This document shows, in pieces, positions 1 to 8,151 of a stretch of 62,512 nt of DNA (its first letter is position 1; the number at the start of each line of letters is the position of its first letter). The DNA comes from Microbacteriaceae bacterium PS02067 (GTDB taxonomy: Bacteria > Actinomycetota > Actinomycetes > Actinomycetales > Microbacteriaceae), in the NCBI GenBank assembly GCA_029960085.1, contig JASCPG010000008.1, positions 1 through 62,512 on the forward strand, read 5' to 3'. The translations under genes were made by a program, and so were the position numbers. Below the pieces are notes generated by a model that was not told where the DNA came from, ran no database searches, and was given only the letters and a program-made list of their open reading frames with translations.

Positions 1-19
1 CGGCGGCCTCGTGCCGCCG
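1..19 (+). terminator. GC-rich hairpin upstream of the first permease
   Basis: A perfect 7-bp stem (CGGCGGC at 1-7 with GCCGCCG at 13-19) around a 5-nt loop. It sits where the end of a preceding solute-binding-protein gene would be expected and could be an intercistronic hairpin like the one at 32079-32110. There is no T-run, and the upstream context is outside the window. Confidence 0.3.
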
Positions 20-47
20 CGCCCACCCCGATCGAAAGTCAGCTGAC

Positions 48-983
48 ATGTCCGTCGCCACGGCACCCCGCACCCGCCGGCGCTCCCGTCTGGAGCCGGC
101 CGGAGGCTACTGGGGCTATCTGCTCCCCGGCGCGATCGGCTTCGCGGCCGTCGTGCTCATCCCCTTCGGGATGAACCTCTACCTCAGCCTCACCCGCTTC
201 CGCGGCGTCGGAACCCCGCAGTTCATCGGCTTCGACAACTACGTGCGGCTGTTCCAGGACCCGACCTTCTGGGCATCCTTCGGCAACAGCATCGCCTTCA
301 TCTTCGCGATGGCGATCGTCCCGACCGCGTTCGGCGTACTCGTGGCCGCGGTCCTGTTCGACTACATCGCGCCGCGCTTCGGCGCTCGTTCCTCCAGCGT
401 GCTGCGGGCGATGTTCTACCTCCCGCAGATCCTCCCGATCGCCGTGGCCGGTGTGCTGTGGAAGTGGATGTACCAGCCCGAATACGGGATCATCAACAGC
501 ATGCTCGAGGCCGTGGGCCTCGGACACCTGTCCCAGAACTGGCTCGGCGACCCGAACATCGCGATCTACGCCGTGATGAACGTCCTCATCTGGCTGCAGA
601 TCGGCTACACGGTCGTGATCTTCATGGCGGGGCTCTCGCGCGTCGACCCCGCGCTGTACGAAGCCGCCGAGCTCGACGGCGCCGGCTGGTTCACCCGCTT
701 CCGGGTCATCACCCTGAACCAGCTCCGCCCGGAGATCGCGGTCGTGATCATCACGACGAGCGTCGCCGCGCTCAAGGTCTTCGCGCCGATCTTCGTGCTC
801 ACCAAGGGAGGCCCGGGCACCAGCACGATCGTGCCGGCGTACTTCTCCTTCTACAACTTCTTCACCACCACCCAGGTCGGGTACGGCGCCGCCGTGGCGA
901 CCGTCCTCGCCCTCGTGGTGACCATCGTCGCCGTCGGAATGCTGCTGCTTCAGACGCGCAACACGGAAGGGTTCGAGAAATGA
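48..983 (+). CDS. Sugar ABC transporter permease, MalF type
   Basis: Integral-membrane subunit of a CUT1-family carbohydrate importer. The 311-residue product has an Arg-rich cytoplasmic N-terminus, a first membrane span at about residues 25-47, further hydrophobic segments, and the EAA coupling loop (EAAELDGAG, about residues 205-213) that docks the ATPase. The stop codon overlaps the next permease start by 4 bp (ATGA), implying translational coupling. The solute-binding protein gene is expected just left of the window. The transported sugar cannot be read from the permease itself; the alpha-glucosidase two genes downstream suggests an alpha-linked glucoside such as maltose, which is inference. 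No ATPase gene is present, as is usual in actinobacteria, where a shared MsiK-type ATPase often serves several systems. Confidence 0.93.
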   Translation: MSVATAPRTRRRSRLEPAGGYWGYLLPGAIGFAAVVLIPFGMNLYLSLTRFRGVGTPQFIGFDNYVRLFQDPTFWASFGNSIAFIFAMAIVPTAFGVLVAAVLFDYIAPRFGARSSSVLRAMFYLPQILPIAVAGVLWKWMYQPEYGIINSMLEAVGLGHLSQNWLGDPNIAIYAVMNVLIWLQIGYTVVIFMAGLSRVDPALYEAAELDGAGWFTRFRVITLNQLRPEIAVVIITTSVAALKVFAPIFVLTKGGPGTSTIVPAYFSFYNFFTTTQVGYGAAVATVLALVVTIVAVGMLLLQTRNTEGFEK

Positions 984-1900
984 CCGTCGTGGCTGCGGAG
1001 ACCATCGAAGCCGTCGGCGCCGACACCGCGCCCGGACGCCGTCGGCGCCGCAAGAACGTCGACACCACCCGTCGTCGCCGGCGCGGAGTGAGCGGGTGGG
1101 TGGTCTTCGCACTCCTCTCGGTCATCGCCCTGCTCATGGTGTTCCCGTTCTGGTTCGCCCTGATCAATGCCTTCAAGCCGTCGTCGGAGTACCGGGCCGA
1201 GGGCCCGATGAGCATCCCGACCACGCTCGACTTCAGCGCGCTCATCTCCTTCTGGACGGGCATCGACTTCACGCAGAAGCTGTTCAACAGCATCCTCATC
1301 AGCGGCAGCGTCGCGCTGATCGCCGCAGCGATCAGCCTGCTGAGCGCCTACGCGATCGGGGTCGGCCGGATCAAGGGCCGCGTCTGGGTGCTCGCCGTCT
1401 TCATGCTCGCCTTCACGATTCCCCAGGAGGCCCTGGTCTATCCGCTGTTCATGCTGTCGCGTGACACAGGCCTCTACGACACCAAGCTCGGCATCATCAT
1501 CATCCTCTCGGTGCTGCAGAGCGCCTTCGGCACCTACATGCTCTCCTCCGTGCTCGGCTCGTTCCCTCTCGAGGTGCTGGAGGCGGCCCGCATCGACGGG
1601 GCATCCCGCCGTCAGATCCTCTGGCACATCGTGTTCCCGCTGACGCGCCCCACCCTGGCCGTGCTCGTGACGTTCTTCTTCATCTGGACGTGGAACGACT
1701 TCTTCCTGCCGCTCGTGCTGCTGCCGAGCTCCGCGAACCAGACCGTCTCGGTCGCACTCGGCGCACTCAGCGGGCAGTACACGAGCGACCCGACCGCGCT
1801 CGCGGCGGCATCCCTGGCAGGCATCCTGCCCGCGCTGATCTTCTTCCTCATCTTCCAGCGCACCCTGATGCGCGGCGTCAACATCGGAGCCATCAAGTGA
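980..1900 (+). CDS. Sugar ABC transporter permease, MalG type
   Basis: Second membrane subunit of the same CUT1 importer, 306 residues. The ATG at 980 overlaps the upstream stop codon (ATGA), which fixes the start; a longer reading upstream lies antiparallel to nothing useful and simply extends through the first permease. The N-terminal 45 residues are Arg-rich and cytoplasmic, followed by a membrane span at about residues 48-68. The EAA loop (LEAARIDGASRR) lies at about residues 199-210. The stop overlaps the GTG start of the following glucosidase, so all three genes form one tightly coupled operon. Family assignment is firm; the substrate is inferred only from the neighbouring glycoside hydrolase. 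Confidence 0.93.
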   Translation: MTVVAAETIEAVGADTAPGRRRRRKNVDTTRRRRRGVSGWVVFALLSVIALLMVFPFWFALINAFKPSSEYRAEGPMSIPTTLDFSALISFWTGIDFTQKLFNSILISGSVALIAAAISLLSAYAIGVGRIKGRVWVLAVFMLAFTIPQEALVYPLFMLSRDTGLYDTKLGIIIILSVLQSAFGTYMLSSVLGSFPLEVLEAARIDGASRRQILWHIVFPLTRPTLAVLVTFFFIWTWNDFFLPLVLLPSSANQTVSVALGALSGQYTSDPTALAAASLAGILPALIFFLIFQRTLMRGVNIGAIK

Positions 1901-3618
1901 GCGTCAGCCCGATCCTCTCGTCCGTCCCCGCCGTGGAGAGCGATTGGTGGCGATCCGCCGTCGTCTACCAGGTGTACCCGCGCAGCTTCGCCGACTCCGA
2001 CGGCGACGGAGTCGGCGACATCCGCGGTGTCATCGGCAAGCTCGATCACCTGCAGCGCCTCGGCGTCGACGTCGTGTGGCTTTCGCCGGTCTACGCCTCG
2101 CCGCAGGCCGACGCGGGGTACGACATCAGCGACTACCGCGCGATCGATCCGCTGTTCGGATCGCTGGCGGACATCGATGAGCTCATCGCCGATCTGCACG
2201 CCCGCGGGATGCGCCTCGTGATGGATCTCGTGGTCAACCACACGTCCGACGAGCACCCCTGGTTCGTCGAGTCGCGCTCCTCGCGCGAGAACCCCAAGCG
2301 CGACTGGTACTGGTGGCGAGACCCGCGGCCCGGCCACGACACAGCCCAGCCGGGCGCCGAGCCCACCAACTGGGAGTCGTTCTTCTCCGGTCCCACGTGG
2401 ACGTGGGACGAGACCACGCAGCAGTACTACCTGCATCTGTTCGACCCGAAGCAGCCGGACCTCAACTGGGAGAATCCCGAGGTGCGCGCCGCCGTCTACG
2501 ACATGATGCGGTGGTGGCTGGACCGCGGCGTCGACGGGTTCCGTATGGATGTCATCAACCTGATCTCCAAGGACACCTCCCTTCCGGACGCACCCGCCGA
2601 CCCGCGCACGGGGCGTGGCGACGGGTTCTCGCACTACGCGCACGGCCCGCGGCTGCACGAGTTCCTCCAGGAGATGCGGCGCGAGGTCTTCGACGGGCGC
2701 GACGCCCTGCTCACCGTCGGCGAGATGCCCGGTGTGACCACGGCGGAGGCCCTGCTGACGACCGACCCCGCGCGCGACGAGTTGAACATGGTGTTCCAGT
2801 TCGAGCACGTCGGGCTCGACCACGGTACGTCGAAATTCGATCCGCGCCCGCTCGCACCGGGTGCGCTCGCCGCATCGCTGACCAAATGGCAGGACGCGCT
2901 CGGGGACACGGGCTGGAACAGCCTGTACCTGTCGAACCATGATCAGCCGCGCACGGTGTCGCGATTCGGCAACGATCGAGAATACTGGCGGGAGTCGGCC
3001 ACGGCGCTGGCCACGATGCTGCACCTGCAGCGGGGGACGCCCTACATCTACCAGGGTGAGGAGATCGGGATGACCAACGGGTCGTTCCCCTCGCTCGAGG
3101 ATTTCCGCGACGTCGAGAGCCTCAACTTCTTCGCGCAGGCGGCGTCGCTGGGGGCGATCGCCGACGACGTGCTCGACGGCATGCGCCGCAACGGGCGGGA
3201 CAACGCTCGCACCCCCGTGCAGTGGGATGCCTCGGTCGAGGCCGGCTTCACCTCGGGCACCCCGTGGATCGGCGTGAACCCGAACCACTCGTGGCTCAAT
3301 GCCGCCGCGCAGTACGACGACGCCGATTCGGTCTACAACTATTACCGGCGGCTGATCGCGCTGCGGCACGAGCGCGCCGTCGTCGCGACGGGGAGCTTCG
3401 TGCGCCTCGACGTCGCGGACCCGGCGATCTTCGCGTTCGAGCGGGCGCTCGGCGACGAAAGGCTCCTGGTCGTCGTCAACCTCTCCGACCTGCCGCGAGC
3501 GTTCGCGGCCCCCACCCACTGGGCGGGGGCGACGCCCGTGCTCGCCAACCTGCCGGAGGGCGAGGACGCGACTCTGCGCCCGTGGGAGGCGCGCGTCAGC
3601 GCAACCGGTCTGCGGTGA
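1897..3618 (+). CDS. Alpha-glucosidase / oligo-1,6-glucosidase, GH13
   Basis: Cytoplasmic glycoside hydrolase of family 13 that would release glucose from imported alpha-glucosides. The GTG at 1897 overlaps the permease stop (GTGA), giving 573 residues, normal for the alpha-glucosidase subfamily. Visible motifs: the N-terminal VYQVYPRSFADSDGDGVGD block, VNHTSDEHPWF, the nucleophile region GFRMDVINL (Asp near residue 218), the acid/base region TVGEMPG (Glu near residue 275) and LSNHDQPR (near residue 347). The presence of VNHTSDEHPWF and MDVIN is typical of alpha-glucosidases acting on small oligosaccharides rather than of amylases. No signal peptide is present. The last 23 bp overlap the 3' end of the convergent hydrolase gene. 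Confidence 0.92.
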   Translation: MSVSPILSSVPAVESDWWRSAVVYQVYPRSFADSDGDGVGDIRGVIGKLDHLQRLGVDVVWLSPVYASPQADAGYDISDYRAIDPLFGSLADIDELIADLHARGMRLVMDLVVNHTSDEHPWFVESRSSRENPKRDWYWWRDPRPGHDTAQPGAEPTNWESFFSGPTWTWDETTQQYYLHLFDPKQPDLNWENPEVRAAVYDMMRWWLDRGVDGFRMDVINLISKDTSLPDAPADPRTGRGDGFSHYAHGPRLHEFLQEMRREVFDGRDALLTVGEMPGVTTAEALLTTDPARDELNMVFQFEHVGLDHGTSKFDPRPLAPGALAASLTKWQDALGDTGWNSLYLSNHDQPRTVSRFGNDREYWRESATALATMLHLQRGTPYIYQGEEIGMTNGSFPSLEDFRDVESLNFFAQAASLGAIADDVLDGMRRNGRDNARTPVQWDASVEAGFTSGTPWIGVNPNHSWLNAAAQYDDADSVYNYYRRLIALRHERAVVATGSFVRLDVADPAIFAFERALGDERLLVVVNLSDLPRAFAAPTHWAGATPVLANLPEGEDATLRPWEARVSATGLR

Positions 3619-4381
3619 CCCGCGCCGCGGCATCCGCGTCGAGACGGTGCATGACGGATTCCGGCATGACGACGAGCTCCGCCGCAGGCATCGCCTCGCT
3701 GAGCCGCCGGGCAGCCTCGCTCAGGAATGGGAACGTCTGCTCGCCGCAGAGGATCGTGACCGGGATGCCGATGCCGACCATGCCCGGTGTCGGCGTCGAC
3801 ACATCGCGCGTGAGCGTCGCGTCGTAGACCGTCGACTGCGCGAGTGACACGAGCGCCTCGAACAGCGGGGACTGCCGGATCTGCTCGATGACCTCGTCGG
3901 GGAGCCCGACCGCTTCACGTTGGAACAGTGTCACCGCATCCGCTCCGCGGCCCTCGTCCACGGCCGACTGGAGGCGGTCGACGAGATCGGCCGCGGGGTC
4001 GCCGTCGCCGAAATGGAACGGGGGCTCCGAGAGGAACAGGTGACGCACGGGCACGCCGCGCGACGCTGCGAACAGTGCGAGAACCGCACCGGAGGAGTGT
4101 CCGAGCACCGCGACGTTCACGCCGGCAGCGTCCACGACCGCGGTGAGGTCCTCGACTTCGCGGACAGGATCGACGGGCGACGCACCCCGCTCGTCGCCGC
4201 TGTCCCCGCGTGAGCGGCGGTCGTAGGTCACCGCGCGGAACCCTCGCTCGGCGAGCGCCGCAGCGAGCCCTTCGGCGTCGCGCGCGGTGGAGAAGGCACC
4301 GTTCACGATCACGACGGCATCACCGCTGCCGGTCTCGCGGATCGCGATGCGGGTGCCGTCCGTCGAAGTCACATGCTCCAT
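3596..4381 (-). CDS. Alpha/beta hydrolase
   Basis: A 261-residue alpha/beta-hydrolase-fold protein of unknown substrate. The nucleophile elbow GHSSG is at residues 94-98 (Ser96), preceded by the strand VAVLGHS, and a C-terminal SVMHRLDADA segment supplies a candidate catalytic His (near residue 248). An acidic residue after the sixth strand (CGEQTFPF) lies where the family carries the third triad member. The start at 4381 is the first ATG that gives the canonical N-terminal strand (TRIAIRETGSGDAVVIVNG). The 3' end overlaps the alpha-glucosidase gene convergently by 23 bp. It is 71 bp downstream of the ROK kinase gene on the same strand and may be co-transcribed with it. Confidence 0.85.
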   Translation of the reverse strand: MEHVTSTDGTRIAIRETGSGDAVVIVNGAFSTARDAEGLAAALAERGFRAVTYDRRSRGDSGDERGASPVDPVREVEDLTAVVDAAGVNVAVLGHSSGAVLALFAASRGVPVRHLFLSEPPFHFGDGDPAADLVDRLQSAVDEGRGADAVTLFQREAVGLPDEVIEQIRQSPLFEALVSLAQSTVYDATLTRDVSTPTPGMVGIGIPVTILCGEQTFPFLSEAARRLSEAMPAAELVVMPESVMHRLDADAAARVTADRLR

Positions 4382-4452
4382 GGCCCCGATGAAATCAGGC
4401 GCCGCCGACACGGGCAAGGGGTCGGGTCTGGGCCCAGGGCCGGAGCGCGCGC

Positions 4453-5370
4453 TCAGAGCAGGTCGGGACGGTGCACGAGTGCCGCCGCGCCGATCAGGGG
4501 AGCGTCTCCGCCGAGCGCTGCCCGGACGACACGCAGGCGCGCGGCGTAGGCGTTGACGGATGCCGACTGCACGGCCGCGGCGATGCGCTCCGGGTAGTCG
4601 TCGGCGACGAACGAGAACCCGCCGCCCACGACGGCGACCTCGAGATCGAGGAGGGTCGCGGCGTTCGCGAGCCCCACGCCGACGGCGCGCGCGGAGCGGT
4701 CCACCGCGGCGACGGCGACAGCGTCTCCGGAGCCGTATGAGGCGGCGAGCTCCTCGCCCGTCGCACCCGACCACCCGTTCGCCTGCGCCCACCGCACGGT
4801 GTGCGGTCCCGAGGCGAGCTGCTCGACGGTGGATGCCGCGGCGTCCCCCGTGATGTCGGCGACGACCAGCTGACCCAGGTGCCCGGCATTGCCCGACGCG
4901 CCCGCGACGAGCCGCCCATCGGAGACGATCCCGCCGCCTACGCCGGTCGACACGACGAAGACGATCGCGTTGCGGACGCCGCGCGCCGCGCCGAGCCACG
5001 CTTCGGCGAGCGCGATGCAGGTTCCGTCGAGGCGGAGCGCCACGGCATCCAACCCGCTCGCCCGTCGCACGGCGTCGACGATCCCGAAGCCGTGCGCCGC
5101 GGGCAGGTTGATGGGTGAGATCGTTCCGGCAATCATGTCGATGGGGCCGGCCGCACCGATCCCCGCCGCGGTCACCTCGTTCCACCGCGGGTGCGCACGC
5201 ACCTCCGCGACGATGTCGTCGATGGCGTGGGCGAGCACCGCGACGTCCGACGCCGCCGCGGCGCCGGTGGCGACCCGGTGGCGGGAGCCCGGGATGATCG
5301 TGCCGGTGTCGTCGACGAGCGACGCCTCGATCTTCGTGCCGCCCAGATCGATCGCGAGCGCCAGTGTCAT
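4453..5370 (-). CDS. ROK-family sugar kinase-like protein, non-canonical
   Basis: A 305-residue ROK-type protein with the N-terminal phosphate loop DLGGTKIEASLVDD (residues 8-21) and the second glycine-rich motif STGVGGGIV (near residue 142). It departs from the family: the cysteine zinc motif (CxCGxxGCxE) that ROK kinases carry is absent, and the sugar-contacting GxAGExGH motif reads GNAGHLGQ. The usual NDANxxAxxE motif is replaced by LDGTCIALAE, which keeps only the Asp. It may phosphorylate a sugar with altered specificity or be a regulatory or inactive relative. An ATG with a GAGGAA ribosome site precedes it. The context of sugar permeases and alpha-glucosidase supports a role in sugar metabolism, but activity as glucokinase should not be assumed. 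Confidence 0.78.
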   Translation of the reverse strand: MTLALAIDLGGTKIEASLVDDTGTIIPGSRHRVATGAAAASDVAVLAHAIDDIVAEVRAHPRWNEVTAAGIGAAGPIDMIAGTISPINLPAAHGFGIVDAVRRASGLDAVALRLDGTCIALAEAWLGAARGVRNAIVFVVSTGVGGGIVSDGRLVAGASGNAGHLGQLVVADITGDAAASTVEQLASGPHTVRWAQANGWSGATGEELAASYGSGDAVAVAAVDRSARAVGVGLANAATLLDLEVAVVGGGFSFVADDYPERIAAAVQSASVNAYAARLRVVRAALGGDAPLIGAAALVHRPDLL

Positions 5371-5499
5371 GAGATTCCTCGGGGATATGCGGATCGGGGT
5401 ATGGAGGCCAGCGTACTGTCAGCGGCAGCGATCGGCGTCCGCCCTTGCTCCGTCCTCGGCATTCGGCTTCGCCGGATCCGACCACCGCAAGGAGCCGCC

Positions 5500-6600
5500 A
5501 TGAGCTCGCTCGTTTCCTCACTCGGTCCGATTCGCCAGACCTACGCGACGGGGGAGTCGTTCCCTCCGGTCGCGCGTTCGTACACCCACGTGTCGAACGT
5601 CGTGAAAGAGCTGGGGCTGCTGCGTCGGGCGCCCCTTTTCTATCTGTTCGTCGGCACAGCGCTCCTCGTCGCGCTGGGCGGGTGCATCACCGGGTTCGTG
5701 CTTCTCGGCCACAGCTGGTTCCAGCTGCTGATCGCCGGCGCCCTCGGCATCGTGTTGACGCAGGTGGCGTTCCTCGCGCATGAGGCGGCGCATCGGCAGA
5801 TCCTGTCGACCGGCCCGGCGAACGACCGCCTCGCGCGCATCCTGGCTTCCGGTGTCGTCGGCATCAGCTACGCGTGGTGGGATTCCAAGCATTCGCGTCA
5901 CCACGCGAACCCGAACCGCGTCGGCAAAGACCCCGACATCGAGGTCGACACCGTCTCGTTCCTCGAAGAGGATGCCGCGAAGGCGCGCGGCCTGCGGCGA
6001 CTGATCACCCGCCGACAGGGCTGGCTGTTCTTCCCGCTGCTGACGCTCGAAGGCGTGAATCTGCACGTCCTCGGCATCCGTCATCTGATGTCGAAGGAGC
6101 ACGTCAAGAAGCGCTGGCTCGAGCTCGCCCTCATCGTCGCGCGGTTCGCGGCGTTCGTCGTGCCGCTGTTCCTCGTGCTGCCGCTGGGGATGGCGTTCGC
6201 GTTCCTCGGCGTGCAGCTCGCCGTGTTCGGCGTCTACATGGGAGCGTCGTTCGCGCCGAATCACAAGGGGATGCCCATCATCGCCCCCGGCGCGCGGCTC
6301 GACTTCTTCAGCAAGCAGGTGCGCACGTCCCGCAATATCCGCGGCGGATGGTGGGCGACGTGGCTCATGGGTGGACTCAACTACCAGGTCGAGCATCACC
6401 TGTTCCCGAGCATGGCGCGGCCGCACTTGGCGAAGGCGCGGACGGTCGTCCGCGAGCACTGCGCGACGCTCGGCGTACCCTACACCGAGACGAGCCTGTG
6501 GCGTTCGTACGCGATCGTGATCGACTATCTCAATCGCGTCGGTCTCGCCGCGCGCGACCCTTTCGACTGCCCGATGGTCTCGGAGTACCGCCGGACGTGA
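5500..6600 (+). CDS. Membrane fatty acid desaturase
   Basis: Di-iron integral-membrane desaturase, 366 residues, that would introduce a double bond into membrane acyl chains using oxygen and a reductant. All three histidine boxes are present: HEAAH at 94-98, HSRHH at 131-135 and QVEHHLFP at about 296-303. Hydrophobic pairs occur near 47-90 and 205-245. The ATG at 5500 follows a ribosome site (AAGGAG) by 6 nt. The spacing of the His boxes is that of the DesA3/linoleoyl-CoA-desaturase group common in actinobacteria. It is divergent from the ROK gene and monocistronic. Family and mechanism are firm; the double-bond position cannot be read from the sequence. Confidence 0.92.
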   Translation: MSSLVSSLGPIRQTYATGESFPPVARSYTHVSNVVKELGLLRRAPLFYLFVGTALLVALGGCITGFVLLGHSWFQLLIAGALGIVLTQVAFLAHEAAHRQILSTGPANDRLARILASGVVGISYAWWDSKHSRHHANPNRVGKDPDIEVDTVSFLEEDAAKARGLRRLITRRQGWLFFPLLTLEGVNLHVLGIRHLMSKEHVKKRWLELALIVARFAAFVVPLFLVLPLGMAFAFLGVQLAVFGVYMGASFAPNHKGMPIIAPGARLDFFSKQVRTSRNIRGGWWATWLMGGLNYQVEHHLFPSMARPHLAKARTVVREHCATLGVPYTETSLWRSYAIVIDYLNRVGLAARDPFDCPMVSEYRRT

Positions 6601-6612
6601 TCCGGGGCAGGC

Positions 6613-6768
6613 TCACGCGTTTCGGCGCAGGACCCGCATGAGCCAGGCGATGATCGCGATAAGCAGGATGATCAGCCCGATCCAGAGCAGGAACTTCGCG
6701 GCCTCCACGAAGACGCCGAGGAGGATGAGCACGATGGCCACGACGAGAAGGATGATTGCGAGTGTCAT
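6613..6768 (-). CDS. Small hydrophobic membrane protein, 51 aa
   Basis: A 51-residue protein that is almost entirely hydrophobic: one long segment (MTLAIILLVVAIVLILLG) and a second (WIGLIILLIAIIAWLM) separated by a short amphipathic stretch, ending in a basic tail (RVLRRNA). The topology is a two-helix hairpin in the cytoplasmic membrane. I chose the inner ATG at 6768 because the longer form would begin with a charged, low-complexity extension. Short hydrophobic proteins of this type are common in Microbacteriaceae; no function is known to me. It lies 12 bp from the desaturase stop, convergent. Confidence 0.65.
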   Translation of the reverse strand: MTLAIILLVVAIVLILLGVFVEAAKFLLWIGLIILLIAIIAWLMRVLRRNA

Positions 6769-6902
6769 GGGTCGATTGTGAGACCCGCGGCATCGGTATG
6801 CATGGGGATTGACACCACGCCGCCGATCTGTCAACCCCTTGTCCTGGTACCTCGGTCGTCCGGTTCAGTGGACCCCACGGACAGCCGACGGCGAGGGCGA
6901 CA

Positions 6903-7178
6903 ATGAAGGACATTCTGATCGAGGGGCATCGGATACTCACGACCGATGAAGTGGCCGCGGCGGTGCTGGACTACGCGCGCGTCCTCCGGGAGCGCGGGAT
7001 GAGCGACATCGTCGAGTTCCCGAGCTTCCATGACGGCAGCCCCACTCTCTGCGCGCTGCTTCTCGGCGGCGCCGGCCATCTCGCCGTCGTCGACGCGCCG
7101 CTCGGGGTGCCTTCCTCCGTCAGCGGCGCGGACGACGCCGTCGACGAGATCACGCGACGTGCCGACGCATTACGGTAG
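6903..7178 (+). CDS. Hypothetical protein, 91 aa
   Basis: Ninety-one residues, acidic, without signal peptide or membrane span. Two features stand out: an N-terminal half rich in charged helix-forming residues (TTDEVAAAVLDYARVLRERG) and a central Gly/Ala strand-turn region (ALLLGGAGHLAVVDAPLG). The ATG at 6903 follows a GAGGGCGACA leader. Codon use is typical of the neighbouring genes, so it is likely real. I do not recognise the family. It ends 4 bp before the start of the next small gene and shares its direction. Confidence 0.55.
   Translation: MKDILIEGHRILTTDEVAAAVLDYARVLRERGMSDIVEFPSFHDGSPTLCALLLGGAGHLAVVDAPLGVPSSVSGADDAVDEITRRADALR
7171..7176 (+). promoter_or_regulatory. -10 element TACGGT of a leaderless promoter
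   Basis: TACGGT ends exactly 6 nt before the GTG start at 7183, the spacing at which transcription would begin on the start codon itself. It overlaps the last codons of the preceding gene. Confidence 0.5.
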
Positions 7179-7182
7179 GGGC

Positions 7183-7509
7183 GTGGGCAGATTCACGTAC
7201 GACGGCACGGTCAAGGTCGACTTCGACGATCGGGTGCTCGCGCACCTGCAGGTCGTCATCAGCCAGAAGCTGCGCCGCGGCGAGCCCTTCCCGTTCACCT
7301 GGCGCAACGATGCCAGCATCGGCGACGGGCGTACGACGGTGTGGCTGCACCCGTCGGCATCCCTTGTCTACAGGTACAGCGGCAGTCGTCAACCGGCGAT
7401 CAACAGGGCATGGCTGGAGGCGCTGACGCAGGCGGCGAACTCGACGGGCGGCCTCACGCTGGTGCCTGAGCCCGAACCGGGCGCGCCCGTCGAGACCATC
7501 ACCGGCTGA
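7183..7509 (+). CDS. Small conserved protein, paralogue of the convergent gene
   Basis: A 108-residue cytoplasmic protein homologous to the product of the convergent gene at 7511-7861. Shared blocks are DDRVLAHLQVVISQKLRRGE (here residues about 14-33), then W, then TxWLHPSxxLVY near residue 50-60, and AANSTGGLTLVPE near the C-terminus. I chose the GTG at 7183 because it gives the same N-terminus (GxFTYDGTVKVDF) as the paralogue (GTIYYGGSATPIQI) and follows a -10 hexamer by 6 nt. Members of this roughly 110-residue family in Microbacteriaceae are often labelled ATP-dependent DNA ligase, but no ligase motif (KxDG) is present, so I would not use that name. Confidence 0.75.
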   Translation: MGRFTYDGTVKVDFDDRVLAHLQVVISQKLRRGEPFPFTWRNDASIGDGRTTVWLHPSASLVYRYSGSRQPAINRAWLEALTQAANSTGGLTLVPEPEPGAPVETITG

Positions 7510-7510
7510 A

Positions 7511-7861
7511 TCAGTCGGCGACGTCGACGGTCTGCGGGGCGTTGTCCTCGACGCCGTCTGGCTCGATGTGCTCCGCAACCAGGCTGATCCCGCCGGACGA
7601 GTTCGCCGACTGTGCGAGGTTTTCGATCCAGTCCCGACTGAGCTCACTCGGTTCGGGATTGTCGAACACGAACCGCAGCGGGATCGACGGGTGCAACCAG
7701 ATCGTGCTGCGTCCCCGCGGCTCGTCGGGGAGGTGCTGCCATGACACCGTGAAGCTCTCCCCTCGGCGCAGCTTCGTCGCGATCACGACCTTGAGGTGCG
7801 CGAGTGCCCGGTCTTCGATCTGGATCGGCGTCGCAGATCCGCCGTAGTAGATGGTGCCCAC
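7511..7861 (-). CDS. Small conserved protein, paralogue of the convergent gene
   Basis: A 116-residue paralogue of the preceding gene, tail to tail with a single base between the two stop codons. Conserved blocks: DRALAHLKVVIATKLRRGES, STIWLHPSIPLRFV, and SANSSGGISLVAE. The GTG at 7861 is preferred over an upstream ATG because it matches the paralogue N-terminus and lies 7 nt after a TACAAT hexamer on the same strand. The convergent arrangement of two relatives suggests an old inverted duplication. Function is unknown; no catalytic motif is visible. Confidence 0.75.
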   Translation of the reverse strand: MGTIYYGGSATPIQIEDRALAHLKVVIATKLRRGESFTVSWQHLPDEPRGRSTIWLHPSIPLRFVFDNPEPSELSRDWIENLAQSANSSGGISLVAEHIEPDGVEDNAPQTVDVAD

Positions 7862-7868
7862 GGGAGAG

Positions 7869-7874
7869 ATTGTA
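7869..7874 (-). promoter_or_regulatory. -10 element TACAAT of a leaderless promoter
   Basis: On the minus strand TACAAT ends 7 nt before the GTG start at 7861. It supports the short form of that gene and places the RNA 5' end at or next to the start codon. Confidence 0.5.
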
Positions 7875-8151
7875 GGTCCGGATGCCGCGTTCCGCCCCTC
7901 AAGGGGCGGCGGACTCGGCATCCGCCGCGGCGTGTCGAGGTGCCGCGGCGATCAGTGACCGCGGCGCCCGAGACCCCATCGGACACGTAACGCGGCGACT
8001 TACTGCAGGCTGCGCCGACGGCGCGATTACGCGCATCGGAGCCCCGTTCCGCAACATGCGGAAACAGGGCGACACATGACGCGACCTCGCCGCGTGGGGG
8101 TGTTCCCGCGGTGCCTAGCGTGGGTCCACACCCACTGCCGAAGGACATGCC

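Noticed and set aside
7183..7509. ATP-dependent DNA ligase
   Set aside because: The name is often attached to this small family, but at 108 residues it has no nucleotidyl-transferase motif.
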